DNA from: Arthrobacter sp. V1I7
Lineage (GTDB): Bacteria > Actinomycetota > Actinomycetes > Actinomycetales > Micrococcaceae
Assembly (NCBI RefSeq): GCF_030817015.1
Contig: NZ_JAUSYS010000001.1
Coordinates: forward strand, 2,356,001-2,420,000
Length of the DNA: 64,000 bases
Direction: 5' to 3'
Positions 42,438 to 51,173 of this stretch are shown here, piece after piece. How positions within the stretch are numbered: the stretch's first letter is position 1; each line of letters begins with the position of its first letter. Below the pieces are notes generated by a model, which ran no database searches, was not told the origin of the DNA, and saw only the letters and a program-made list of their open reading frames with translations. The position numbers and the translations under genes are program-made.

Positions 42438-43421
42438 TCAGGAAGCGGAGACGAAGCCAAGTTCCTTGTCCACGACGTTCTGCAGTGGCTCGCCTGTGCA
42501 GTACCGCATAAGGTTATCGAGAAACACCAGGCCGAGATCGTCAAGATAATCCTCGGTGTCCCCGCTCATGTGCGGAGTGATGATGACGTTCTCCATGCTC
42601 CACAGCGCGTGGCCGGCAGGGAGAGGTTCGGGGTGCACGACGTCCAGGGCGGCGCCGGCGATGGAGCCGGTGGCCAGTGCTTGGGTCAGGGCCCCGGTGT
42701 AGACGAGTTCACCGCGCCCGACGTTGATCAGATACGCGGAGGGCTTCATCGCGGCCAGCACCTCGGCGTTCAACAGTCCCCTGGTCTCGTTCGTCAGGGG
42801 CGCAGCGAGGACCAGGTAGTCGTAGTCCTGCACGATCCGGGCCAGGTCCCGGGAGGAATGGATCCGCCCGAAGTCAGCATCCCCGGCCCGGGCGGTGCGC
42901 CCGGCACCATCGACGTCCATGCCGACGGCGCCGAAGAGCCGGGCGGTTTCGCGCCCGATGGAGCCGGTCCCGACCACCAGCGCGCGCTGTCCCTGGATCT
43001 TGCGGGTGACCCGGTGCTGCCAGCGTTTTTGCTGCTGCAGCCGGAAGGAGCCCTGGGCGTCCTTGGCCAGATCCAGCACAAACCCCAGCGCGAACTCGGC
43101 GATGGACCGGCTAAGGACACCGCGGGAATTGGTGTAGGTGATGTCACTGCGGATGAGTTCATCAAAGAGCAGCTGGCTCACCCCCGCGGCCGAGACGTGG
43201 ACCCATTTCAGGGACGCGGCCGCGCCCCAGTTCTCCTTCAGCGCCGGCGAGAAAGAGTGCCACTGGTACAGCACGTCCGCGCCGTCCAGCGCCTCGGCCA
43301 GACCATCAGCCTTGGTCAGCCGGACCTCCGCGAGCTCCTGGACCTCGGCCAGGCGGGGCGGCAGCGCCTCCCGGTACAGGGCCGCGACAACCGGCCGCCT
43401 GCGTTCCGCTGCAGCCGTCAT
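42438..43421 (-). CDS. D-2-hydroxyacid dehydrogenase
   Basis: A 327-residue NAD(P)-dependent dehydrogenase. The Rossmann motif GTGSIGRETARLFGAVGMDV is near residue 140, the substrate arginine lies in INVGRGELV, the glutamate in HPEPLPAGH and the catalytic histidine in ITPHMSGDTED. The N-terminal half has VLYQWHSFSPALK and WVHVSAAGV, as in the GhrA-like group that reduces glyoxylate, hydroxypyruvate or larger 2-oxoacids. Its ATG overlaps the stop of the upstream gene (ATGA 43418-43421). The substrate here is not clear. Confidence 0.92.
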   Translation of the reverse strand: MTAAAERRRPVVAALYREALPPRLAEVQELAEVRLTKADGLAEALDGADVLYQWHSFSPALKENWGAAASLKWVHVSAAGVSQLLFDELIRSDITYTNSRGVLSRSIAEFALGFVLDLAKDAQGSFRLQQQKRWQHRVTRKIQGQRALVVGTGSIGRETARLFGAVGMDVDGAGRTARAGDADFGRIHSSRDLARIVQDYDYLVLAAPLTNETRGLLNAEVLAAMKPSAYLINVGRGELVYTGALTQALATGSIAGAALDVVHPEPLPAGHALWSMENVIITPHMSGDTEDYLDDLGLVFLDNLMRYCTGEPLQNVVDKELGFVSAS

Positions 43422-44515
43422 GACGCCGGCACCGCCCCGGCGGTGGCCTGGTTCGTAGCGGCGAGGGTGTCGACGGCGGCCAGGACCGCGGCGGTGAACT
43501 CCATGGTTGAGGAGGTGCCGCCGACGTCGCGGGTGCCGTGACCGTGACGCAGGGCGGATTCGAACGCCGCCTGAAGGTGCGCGGCGGCTTCGGGGTGGCC
43601 GAGGTGCTCGAGCATCATGGCGCCGGACCAGATCTGCCCCACTGGGTTGGCCAGGCCCTTCCCGGCAATATCCGGCGCCGACCCGTGGACCGGTTCGAAC
43701 AGGGACGGGAAATCGCCCTCCGGGTTCAGGTTCGCGCTGGGAGCGAGGCCGATGGACCCGGTCACGGCACCGCCAAGGTCCGAGAGGATGTCGCCGAACA
43801 GGTTGGAGGCGACAATAACGTCCAGGGTCCAGGGCTTCAGGACCAGGTGCGCGGCCAGTGCATCCACCAGTTCGCTGGTGAGGGTGACATCCGGGTACTC
43901 GCGGACCGTTTCGGCAACGACCTCGTCCCAGAACGGCATGGTGTGCACGATGCCGTTGCTCTTGGTGGCCGAGGTGAGCTGTCCGCGCCTGGACGCGGCC
44001 AGGGATGCGGCGAACCGTGCGGCCCGGGAAACCCCGAGGCGGGTGAAGACGGTGGTCTGCATGGCGCTTTCCTCGGGCACGCCCCGGTACATCCGGCCGC
44101 CGATCTCCGAATATTCCCCTTCGTTGTTTTCCCGGACGATGAGCATATCGATCGGATGCCCGGCTGCAAGAGGCGATGTGACGCCGTCGAGCGTTTTGAC
44201 CGGGCGGAGGTTGATGTACTGCTGGAACTCCCGGCGGATGGGAATCAGCAGCCCCCACAGGGATTCCGTATCGGGGACCTCCGGGGACCCGACCGCGCCC
44301 AGGAAGATCGCGTCATGGTTGGCCAGCTGTTCCAGCCCGTCCTCGGCCATCATCCGGCCGTGCCGGGCATAGTAGTCGCATCCCCAGTCAAAATGCGTGA
44401 ACTCCAGGTCCAGCGAATACAGGTCCGCGATCCGCTCCAGGCAGCTGATAGCCGCCGGAACAACCTCCTTGCCGATGCCGTCACCGGCGATAACTGCGAT
44501 GCTGTGCGTGCTCAT
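43418..44515 (-). CDS. Tartrate dehydrogenase / isopropylmalate-dehydrogenase family enzyme
   Basis: A 365-residue beta-decarboxylating dehydrogenase. AVIAGDGIGKEVVPAA is at the N-terminus, with WGLLIPIRREFQQYINLRPV near residue 87 (the TtuC/D-malate dehydrogenase version of the substrate loop), IVRENNEGEYSEIGGRMY near 125, the catalytic Lys in ATKSNGI, NLFGDILSDLGGAVTGSIGL near 240 with the metal-binding aspartates, and EPVHGSAPDIAGKG. It oxidises a D-malate-, tartrate- or alkylmalate-like hydroxyacid with NAD and Mn/Mg. It overlaps both neighbours by four bases, indicating tight coupling. Confidence 0.9.
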   Translation of the reverse strand: MSTHSIAVIAGDGIGKEVVPAAISCLERIADLYSLDLEFTHFDWGCDYYARHGRMMAEDGLEQLANHDAIFLGAVGSPEVPDTESLWGLLIPIRREFQQYINLRPVKTLDGVTSPLAAGHPIDMLIVRENNEGEYSEIGGRMYRGVPEESAMQTTVFTRLGVSRAARFAASLAASRRGQLTSATKSNGIVHTMPFWDEVVAETVREYPDVTLTSELVDALAAHLVLKPWTLDVIVASNLFGDILSDLGGAVTGSIGLAPSANLNPEGDFPSLFEPVHGSAPDIAGKGLANPVGQIWSGAMMLEHLGHPEAAAHLQAAFESALRHGHGTRDVGGTSSTMEFTAAVLAAVDTLAATNQATAGAVPAS

Positions 44516-46041
44516 GAAGTCTCCGTCAGGCCGCCGAGGCTTTGCCAGCGCGGCTGCTCTCCAAGGTTGATGATGGTGCTCTTAGGTTCGGTCATTTCCC
44601 GGACGGCGTGCCGGACGCCTTCGCGGCCGACACCGGATTTTTTGAACCCGCCAAAGGGCATGGAGTCGATCCGGACGTCACTGGTTTCGTTGATGACGAC
44701 GGCGCCGACGTGGAGCCTGTCGGCAACAGCCATGGCCACATCCACTGACTGGGTGAAGACACCTGCCTGCAGCCCGTAGGCGGTGTTGTTGGCCTCGTGA
44801 ATAGCGTCAGAGACCTGGATGAACGGGATGAGGGAAACTACGGGGCCGAAGACTTCCTCGCGGATGACCCGGCAGTCTGAGGGGACATCGGTCAGGACCG
44901 TCGGTTCGTAGTACGCGTTGCGGCGCTGCCCTCCGGCGTGCACGGTGCCACCGGCGGCTTTGGCTTCCTCGACCCATTCCTCCACACGGCGGGCCTCTGC
45001 CTCGGAAATGAGCGGGCCGACGTCGGTGGTACGGTCGAACTTGGGTCCTGTTGTGAGGGACTTGGTGCCGCTGGTTACCTGTTCCAGGATGTTCTCGAAC
45101 AGGGAGATGTGGATGTAGACGCGCTGCACGGACAGGCAGTTCTGCCCCGCCACACCGAAAGCTCCGGCAACAATGGCCTTGGCCGCAGCTTGCGCATCAG
45201 CGTCCGCGCAGACAATCGTGGCGTTGTTGCCGCCCAGTTCCGAGAGGATCTTCTTGGACCCGGCAGCGGCGGCGATGCGGTCGGCCGTCGCCGGGCCACC
45301 GGTGAAGGAAATCAAATCCACCTCGGTGTCCGTGATCAGCGCATTAGAGACACCGGGACCGGTCACTATCGCGGCGATGCGTCCCGTCGGGACGCCCGCT
45401 TCCAGCAGCAGCCGGACAAAGGCCAGCCCGGTCAGCGGAGTACGCGTCGAGGGCTTAAGCACGACGCCGTTGCCTCCGATGAGGGCCGGGCCCAGCTTGT
45501 GCGCCACCAGGTTCAGCGGATCATTGAACGGGGTGATCGCCGCGACAATGCCCACAGGCTTCCGGCTGTACCAGCCGATCTTGTTTCCGCCGGCCATGCT
45601 GTCCTCAAACCCCAGGGTCTCCCCCACCAACTCGCCGGAGGCGGCGGCCGAGAGCCTCAGGGTTTCGATGCAGCGGCGCACCTCGCGCTCCGCCTCGGTG
45701 ATGGTCTTGCTGCTCTCGGCGGCAATGATCCCGGCGAACCGTGCAGACTGCTCAGCGAGCAGCACGGCAGCCTTTTCCAGCGCCTCCCGGCGGGAGCGCA
45801 GCGGCCACTCGTGAATCTGCAGGTGGCGGTGAACGTGCGCGACAGCACGCCGCACATCCTGGGGAGTTGACGTGCAGACCCGCCCCAACAACAGGGCGTC
45901 CTCCGGATCCCGGACCTCCACGGTCATGTCAGCGGTCTGCCACTGTCCTTCAAAGAAGGCACCCCCGGGGAGGTTGGCGATTGTTGCACGGCTGTAACCC
46001 GTTTCCGGGCGTGCGTCAGCGAGGATTGTCGATGGCGACAT
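44512..46041 (-). CDS. NAD(P)-dependent aldehyde dehydrogenase
   Basis: A 509-residue enzyme with the full ALDH set: ITPFNDPLNLVAHKLGPALI (about 169-188) with the conserved Asn, SFTGGP, the general base in LSELGGNN (Glu268) and the nucleophile in GVAGQNCLSVQRVY (Cys302). The C-terminal VREMTEPKSTIINL tail is typical of the glyceraldehyde/lactaldehyde dehydrogenase-like group. It is the first gene of a run of tightly overlapping genes in the leftward arm. Likely oxidises an aldehyde released by the DAO-type oxidase upstream. Confidence 0.92.
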   Translation of the reverse strand: MSPSTILADARPETGYSRATIANLPGGAFFEGQWQTADMTVEVRDPEDALLLGRVCTSTPQDVRRAVAHVHRHLQIHEWPLRSRREALEKAAVLLAEQSARFAGIIAAESSKTITEAEREVRRCIETLRLSAAASGELVGETLGFEDSMAGGNKIGWYSRKPVGIVAAITPFNDPLNLVAHKLGPALIGGNGVVLKPSTRTPLTGLAFVRLLLEAGVPTGRIAAIVTGPGVSNALITDTEVDLISFTGGPATADRIAAAAGSKKILSELGGNNATIVCADADAQAAAKAIVAGAFGVAGQNCLSVQRVYIHISLFENILEQVTSGTKSLTTGPKFDRTTDVGPLISEAEARRVEEWVEEAKAAGGTVHAGGQRRNAYYEPTVLTDVPSDCRVIREEVFGPVVSLIPFIQVSDAIHEANNTAYGLQAGVFTQSVDVAMAVADRLHVGAVVINETSDVRIDSMPFGGFKKSGVGREGVRHAVREMTEPKSTIINLGEQPRWQSLGGLTETS

Positions 46042-46150
46042 GTGATCCCTTGTCTCGGTGGTTCGGGTGGGTAGTCTGTCTCTGGGGGTTCGAAGTTGTC
46101 CGGCCGGTTCAGCCGACTAGCTGAACCGGCCGTCTACTTAATTCGGCTGT

Positions 46151-47428
46151 CTACTTGACTCGGTCGATCATCTTGGCTGCTGCGCCGATGAAGGGCAGGA
46201 ACCAGGGCGGGCCGAAGTGGCCGGGCACGGGCGGGTTTTTCAGGTCTTCCCAGACATTTGCTGACTTGTCGCCGGCCATGTAGTGGGCCATCCGCTTGCC
46301 CATGTGGGCTGCCATCTGTACTCCGTGTCCGCTGTAGCAGAGGGAGTAGAAGAGCCCGTCGTGGACACCGGCGTGGACCATCTGGTCCATGGAGAGGTCC
46401 ACCAGGCCGCCCCAGATGTAGTCCACCTTGGCGTTGGACAGATAGGGGAAGAGTTCGAGCATGGCCTTGCGCAGGATCTCCGCGCTCTTGACGTCCGAAT
46501 CCGGGCTGGACAGCGCAAAGCGGGCCCGGCCGCCGAAAAGCAGACGGTTGTCCGGGGTGATCCGGAAATAGTAGGTCAGCATCTTGCTGTCCGAGGCCTG
46601 GCGGCGGTTCGGCAGGATGCGATTCACCACGTCCTCGGGAAGGGGCTCGGTGCAGATGATGAAGCTGCCCACCGGGATCACGCGGCGCTGTAGCCACGGG
46701 GTCACACCGCCTGTGTACCCGCTGGTGGCGACCAGGACCTGCTTGGCCCGGGTGATGCCGCGGAAGGTGTGCACATCGTGCACCGTGCCCGAGACCTTCT
46801 TCAGCTCCGTGACAGCGGCGTTCTCGCAGATAGCCGCCCCGGCGTCAGCGGCCACTTTCGCCAACCCATGCACGAACTTCCCCACGTGCAGGCCCGCACC
46901 GAGCGGGTCAAGCATGGCCCCCTGGTAGAAGTCCGTGCCGATTTCACTGTGGATCTCGGACTTGGGGATGACCGTAACGTGGTGGTCAACCAGCTTCGCC
47001 AACAGCTCCTGGGACTTCAGGAAGCCGTCGTAGTGGGACTCGTGGAACGCCAGCGACAGCTTGCCGAAGCGTTTGTAGTCGCAGTCGATGCCATTGTCGT
47101 GCACCAGCTTTTCGATGGTGTCGATGGCGTCGTTGTATTCGCGGAACATCTCCACGGCACGGGTTGCTCCGTACCGCTTGACTGCCGTGCTGAAGCTAAT
47201 GGCCAGACCAGTGGTCGCCATTCCCCCGTTACGGCCCGATGCGCCCCACCCGACAGTGTGGCGTTCGAAAACAGCAACACTGGCGCCCCGCTGGGCAAAT
47301 TCCAGGGCTGCGGAAAGTCCGGTAAAGCCGGCGCCGATGATGGCGACGTCGACGTTCTCGGGAACCGGCGTGCGCCGATAGTCCCCGGATGGTTCGGCTG
47401 TATCCAGCCAGTAAGGGATGAGTTTCAC
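46151..47428 (-). CDS. FAD-dependent DAO-family oxidase (gamma-glutamylputrescine-oxidase-like)
   Basis: A 425-residue flavoprotein. VDVAIIGAGFTGLSAALEFA (about 26-45) is the FAD motif, followed by FERHTVGWGASGRNGGMATT, which is characteristic of the PuuB/OrdL branch of the DAO superfamily. LVATSGYTGGVTPWLQRRVI and NRLLFGGRARFAL are further family motifs, and YSGHGVQMAAHMGKRMA closes the FAD site. It oxidises a C-N bond of an amine or amino acid to an imine, yielding an aldehyde plus H2O2. No gamma-glutamylputrescine synthetase is in the window, so the substrate is probably not glutamylputrescine. Confidence 0.9.
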   Translation of the reverse strand: MKLIPYWLDTAEPSGDYRRTPVPENVDVAIIGAGFTGLSAALEFAQRGASVAVFERHTVGWGASGRNGGMATTGLAISFSTAVKRYGATRAVEMFREYNDAIDTIEKLVHDNGIDCDYKRFGKLSLAFHESHYDGFLKSQELLAKLVDHHVTVIPKSEIHSEIGTDFYQGAMLDPLGAGLHVGKFVHGLAKVAADAGAAICENAAVTELKKVSGTVHDVHTFRGITRAKQVLVATSGYTGGVTPWLQRRVIPVGSFIICTEPLPEDVVNRILPNRRQASDSKMLTYYFRITPDNRLLFGGRARFALSSPDSDVKSAEILRKAMLELFPYLSNAKVDYIWGGLVDLSMDQMVHAGVHDGLFYSLCYSGHGVQMAAHMGKRMAHYMAGDKSANVWEDLKNPPVPGHFGPPWFLPFIGAAAKMIDRVK

Positions 47429-47455
47429 GGGTTGACCTTTCGCCTCAGGATCGGT

Positions 47456-48130
47456 TTAGAGACCCAGGTGCTTGTTGAGCTCGTCCAGGGACTTAACAGT
47501 GAAGAGGTCGTAGCCCGTGGTGATGGGGTCATAGCCACGGTCCAGCATCACGAGGTTCCTAAAGCCCATGTCGTGCATCGGATGCATGTCGTACCGGGTG
47601 TGCGAGGAGACGTGCAGGAAGTCCTCCGGCTTCGCGTTCAGGCTGTCCAGCATGTACTCGAACGCCTGGTAGCGCGGCTTGTAGGCCTGGGCCTGCTCAG
47701 CCGTAAGCACCGCGTGGAAGTCTGCACCCAGCTTGGGAATACTGATGTCCAGGAAGCTGGTGTCAGCGTTGGACAGAGCCACCAGCTGGTAGTTATCGCC
47801 CATCGTCTTCAGCGGAGCCGGCACGTCCTCGTGGGCAACCCAGCCGCGTACAGCCTCAGCGAACTCTGCGCCGGCACCCTCGGTCTGCCCGATACCCCAC
47901 CGCTTGCACACCCGGTCAAAGGAATCCTGAAGGATCTGCTCGTAAGGCTTGTAGTCACCAAGGACCTCGTCGAACCGGTACCCACGGAACTGCTTCTTGA
48001 AGGTCGGCCATTGCTCTTCAGAGATGCGCCCATCAAGCAGACGACGCGTGGTGGGATCAATGTCGAAGTTGATAAGCGTGCCGTAGACATCAAAAGAGAT
48101 GTACTTCGGCCGGAAATTTGTGGTCGCCAT
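47456..48130 (-). CDS. HAD-like hydrolase, haloacid dehalogenase type II family (copy 2)
   Basis: A 224-residue paralogue of the gene at 38268: nucleophile Asp14 in FDVYGT, LSNAD near 116, YKPRYQAFEYML, and SSHTRYD in place of the dehalogenase SSNxxD. It is divergent from the ABC transporter gene. A TTGACA-18-TAGAGT promoter (48276-48287 region) carries a candidate GntR operator over its -35. The start at MATTNFRPK is supported by the same leader as in copy 1, and the longer frame to 48181 is not conserved. Probably a phosphatase or hydrolase acting on an intermediate of the pathway. Confidence 0.87.
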   Translation of the reverse strand: MATTNFRPKYISFDVYGTLINFDIDPTTRRLLDGRISEEQWPTFKKQFRGYRFDEVLGDYKPYEQILQDSFDRVCKRWGIGQTEGAGAEFAEAVRGWVAHEDVPAPLKTMGDNYQLVALSNADTSFLDISIPKLGADFHAVLTAEQAQAYKPRYQAFEYMLDSLNAKPEDFLHVSSHTRYDMHPMHDMGFRNLVMLDRGYDPITTGYDLFTVKSLDELNKHLGL

Positions 48131-48267
48131 AGTTCGTCCGTTTCTTGAAGTTGTGTTGAGGGCGCGGGTGCCGAGCCTCATTTTCGTTCCAGGGCATGTA
48201 CAGAACGAGTTGGAGCTTCGCCGTGGCAGGAGGCTCTGCTGTCCGATACATCGACTCTAGAACCGCA

Positions 48268-48287
48268 AATTGTAAATTGTCAACAAC
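48268..48287 (-). promoter_or_regulatory. GntR operator candidate A, facing the HAD gene
   Basis: Read toward the HAD gene, GTTGTTGACAATTTACAATT shares the TTGTTGACAAT core with sites B, C and E. The TTGACA serves as -35, with TAGAGT 18 bases downstream. It lies about 138 bases before the HAD start codon. Confidence 0.6.
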
Positions 48288-48337
48288 TTTCCGCTCCGCC
48301 CGCCGATTGGATAGCCTATCGATTTTTCTTTTCGTCA

Positions 48338-48357
48338 ATTGTTGACAATCTGCAGTT
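48338..48357 (+). promoter_or_regulatory. GntR operator candidate B, facing the ABC operon
   Basis: ATTGTTGACAATCTGCAGTT contains the perfect palindrome ATTGT-TGACAAT-like core and matches site C at 19 of 20 positions. It lies about 178 bases before the binding-protein start, in the divergent promoter region. Confidence 0.65.
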
Positions 48358-48535
48358 CAAGGGGTTGCATTGGCTTAGATGCGGAACGAGATCGGGATCA
48401 CAACCCCCGCATGAAGCACGACACGTCAGTACCACCCCAGCGCCTCGAAGTCAGGGATGCCGACCGGGCGGTCCCCTACATAAGCACTCGTTTTGGCGGA
48501 TCAACTTCAGCCGAAACCATTCGAAGGGAAACACT

Positions 48536-49462
48536 ATGAAGACCAGAAACAAAGTTCAGACCGCAGCTGCAGGCTTGGCTCTCCTGCTGGCGGTGAGCGC
48601 TTGCGGCGGCGCAGCCACTGGCACCACCGCCTCAGAAACGTCCAAGACCTCAAACACGACCGATATCTCCGAGGGCGTCCAGCCCAACGAGGCAGCTGTG
48701 AAGCTGCTCCCCCAGTCGTACAAGGACAAGGGTGAACTGACGGTCGCGATGGATCTTCATTACCCGCCCACCACCTTCCTGGCTGATGACAACGCCACCC
48801 CGATCGGCCTGAACCCGGATGTGGCGCGCCTGGTGGCGAAGAAGCTGGGGCTGAAGCTGAAGTTCGAGAACACTGCCTTCGACACGATCATTCCGGGTAT
48901 CGACGGCGGCCGCTACGACTTCACGGTGACCACCATGTCCCCCACGGAAGAGCGGTTGAAGGTGCTGGACATGGTTACTTACCTCAACAGCGGTCTATCG
49001 GTGGCGGTAGCCCATGGCAACCCGCTGAACATCAGCAACGACGGCATGTGCGGTAAGAACATTGCGGTCACCAAGGGCTCGAACGCCCAGCTGAAGCACC
49101 TGCCGAACGTGTCGAAATGGACCTGCGAGGAAAAGGGCAAGCCGGCCATCAACGGAGTGACACTGCCAAATGTCCAGGAGGCGCTGACGCAGCTGGCGTC
49201 CAAGCGGGTTGACGGCGTCTTCTACGACACCCCGTCACTTGTCTGGGCAAACGAGCAGCAGCCGAACACCTTTACGGTCCTGACTCCGCAGGTGGATACC
49301 CGCACGGACCACATCAATGCCATGGGCCTGAAGAAGGGCTCTGCGCTGACGCCGGCGCTGCAGAAGGCCGCGCAGTCTGTCCTTGACAGCCCGGAGTACA
49401 AGGAGTCGCTCGACACCTGGGGTATGGGCGGCGCAGCCATCACCACGGCCAACCTTAAGTAG
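48536..49462 (+). CDS. ABC transporter substrate-binding lipoprotein, polar amino acid type (copy 1)
   Basis: A 308-residue protein. The signal peptide ends in the lipobox LLLAVSAC (Cys about 23). The SBP_bac_3 fold has GELTVAMDLHYPPTTFLADD near 63, GLNPDVARLVAKKLGLKLKF near 87 and FDTIIPGIDGGRYDFTVTTM near 108. LNISNDGMCGKNIAVTKGSN marks the hinge, and a Cys pair (MCG, WTCEE) may form a disulfide. It binds an amino acid or amine and feeds the permease 48 bases downstream. It is about 85 percent similar by eye to the copy at 56111. Confidence 0.93.
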   Translation: MKTRNKVQTAAAGLALLLAVSACGGAATGTTASETSKTSNTTDISEGVQPNEAAVKLLPQSYKDKGELTVAMDLHYPPTTFLADDNATPIGLNPDVARLVAKKLGLKLKFENTAFDTIIPGIDGGRYDFTVTTMSPTEERLKVLDMVTYLNSGLSVAVAHGNPLNISNDGMCGKNIAVTKGSNAQLKHLPNVSKWTCEEKGKPAINGVTLPNVQEALTQLASKRVDGVFYDTPSLVWANEQQPNTFTVLTPQVDTRTDHINAMGLKKGSALTPALQKAAQSVLDSPEYKESLDTWGMGGAAITTANLK

Positions 49463-49510
49463 CAGGGGCGTCCCATGCAGCAAATGACTATCGAAAGAAG
49501 TGAACCCAAC

Positions 49511-50407
49511 ATGAGTGGGACGGACCCAGCGCTCAAGCCCCGGCTTCGGCGGCGAAGCACTTTCGAATACGTGGCGTGGGTTGTGTGCAGCCTGATCGGC
49601 ATCGGCATCCTGATCTCGGTCTCGACGAACCCGAATTTCAAGTGGGGCGTTGTTGCCCAGTACTTCACGCACGAAACCATCCTCCGTGGGCTGATGCTCA
49701 CGATCTTCCTGACCTTTGCCAGCATGGCCCTTGGAACGCTCTTGGGGCTGGGGCTGGCGATCATGAGGGCCTCGAGCATCAAACCGATCGCAGCCACCGC
49801 AGGTGCCTACATCACCTTGTTCCGTGGTACCCCGGTCCTGGTGCAGCTGATCTTCTGGTTCAACGTCTCCGCGCTGTACCCGAACCTGTCCATCGGCATT
49901 CCGTTCACGGACATCAGCACCGCGATCGACATGAACGCCCTGATGGCCCCCATCACCGCGGCATTGGTCGGCCTGACCCTCAATGAGGCCGCCTACATGT
50001 CAGAAATCATCCGCGGCGGCTTCTCCTCGGTCGGCAAGGGCCAGATCGAGGCCGCCGACTCGCTGGGCATGAGCGGTGCGATGAAGATGCGCAAGGTCAT
50101 CATCCCCCAAGCGATGCCCTCGATCATCCCGGCCACAGGTAACCAGGTCATCGGCATGTTCAAGGGAACCTCCCTGGTCAGTGTGCTGGGCGTGGCCGAA
50201 CTGCTCCAAAGCGCCCAGCTCATCTACGCCCGCACCTATGAGACCATCCCGCTGCTGATTGTCGCCAGCCTCTGGTACCTCGTGATGACGCTGCTGCTCA
50301 GCTACCCGCAGTCCAAGCTCGAGCAAAAATACTCCCGCGCAACTTCCAGGCTTCCCCGGAAGGCGAAGACGGTTGTGCTGACAGACCCGGAAGGTATTGC
50401 CCGATGA
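49511..50407 (+). CDS. ABC transporter permease, polar amino acid type (copy 1)
   Basis: A 298-residue HisM/GlnP-type permease. The cytoplasmic N-terminus is [20 protein letters not shown], followed by about five membrane helices. [20 protein letters not shown] precedes the EAA loop [20 protein letters not shown] that docks the ATPase. The start at 49511 was chosen because the second copy has the same N-terminus and both have AAAGAAGTGAA upstream. An in-frame ATG at 49475 is less likely. It overlaps the ATPase by ATGA (50404-50407). Confidence 0.92.
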   Translation: MSGTDPALKPRLRRRSTFEYVAWVVCSLIGIGILISVSTNPNFKWGVVAQYFTHETILRGLMLTIFLTFASMALGTLLGLGLAIMRASSIKPIAATAGAYITLFRGTPVLVQLIFWFNVSALYPNLSIGIPFTDISTAIDMNALMAPITAALVGLTLNEAAYMSEIIRGGFSSVGKGQIEAADSLGMSGAMKMRKVIIPQAMPSIIPATGNQVIGMFKGTSLVSVLGVAELLQSAQLIYARTYETIPLLIVASLWYLVMTLLLSYPQSKLEQKYSRATSRLPRKAKTVVLTDPEGIAR

Positions 50408-51171
50408 GCAACGACGGCACCATTCTTGCCCAGGGAATCCGAAAGTCCTTCGGCCCCAAAACCGTCCTGAAGGACATCAACCTGGACATCGCCAGCGGTG
50501 AAATCTGCTGCATCATCGGCCCCAGCGGCTCCGGAAAGTCCACTGTCCTGCGCTGCATCAACGGCCTGGAGACCGTCGACTCAGGGGTCCTGAAGGTCAA
50601 CGGTGAAGACTTCGGCTACTACGAAACCGAGAACGCCTACCACGCCCTGCCGCCGAAGAAGCTGGCTGAGCAGCGTACTAGGGTTGGCATGGTGTTCCAG
50701 CAGTTCAACCTGTTTCCGAACATGACGGCCCAGGAAAACATCATGTCCGGACCCGTCCTGGTCAAAGGCGCCGACAAGAAGCAGGCAGCCAAGCGAGCGC
50801 ACGAGCTGCTCGCCAGCGTCGGCCTGGCCGGGTTCGGGGACTACTACCCCGCCCAGCTCTCCGGCGGACAGCAACAGCGCGTCGCCATCGCCCGGTCCCT
50901 GGCGATGGACCCTGAGATCATGCTCTTCGACGAACCCACGTCCGCCCTGGACCCCGAAAAAGTCGGCGAAGTCCTGGCAGTCATGAAGGAGCTCGCCAAG
51001 AAGGGCATGACCATGGTGGTGGTCACCCACGAAATGGGATTCGCCCGCGAAGTGGCCGACTCCCTGGTCTTCATGGACGACGGCTACATCGTCGAACGCG
51101 GCGACGCCCGTGAGGTTCTTTCCAACCCCAAGGAGCGCCGCACGCAGGCCTTCCTGGAACAGGTGCTGTAA
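50404..51171 (+). CDS. ABC transporter ATP-binding protein, polar amino acid type
   Basis: A 255-residue nucleotide-binding subunit. Walker A is GPSGSGKST (39-47), the Q-loop [20 protein letters not shown], the signature [20 protein letters not shown] and Walker [15 protein letters not shown]. The H-loop is [14 protein letters not shown]. It is a GlnQ/HisP-type subunit that energises the permease. It is the only ATPase in the window for both permeases. The second transporter copy has lost its own. Confidence 0.95.
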   Translation: MSNDGTILAQGIRKSFGPKTVLKDINLDIASGEICCIIGPSGSGKSTVLRCINGLETVDSGVLKVNGEDFGYYETENAYHALPPKKLAEQRTRVGMVFQQFNLFPNMTAQENIMSGPVLVKGADKKQAAKRAHELLASVGLAGFGDYYPAQLSGGQQQRVAIARSLAMDPEIMLFDEPTSALDPEKVGEVLAVMKELAKKGMTMVVVTHEMGFAREVADSLVFMDDGYIVERGDAREVLSNPKERRTQAFLEQVL

Positions 51172-51173
51172 CC

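Noticed and set aside
42423..44779. Plus-strand frames of 372 and 413 codons
   Set aside because: Antisense to the hydroxyacid and tartrate-type dehydrogenases. No ribosome binding sites or domains.
46151..47428. Calling the island a putrescine (Puu) pathway
   Set aside because: No gamma-glutamylputrescine synthetase or PuuD-type hydrolase is present. Only single family resemblances exist.
47456..48130. Calling the HAD genes haloacid dehalogenases by name
   Set aside because: The SSNxxD motif needed for that activity is altered in both copies.
46769..48148. 459-codon plus-strand frame
   Set aside because: It spans the antisense of two well-supported genes (DAO-type oxidase and HAD) and the gap between them.
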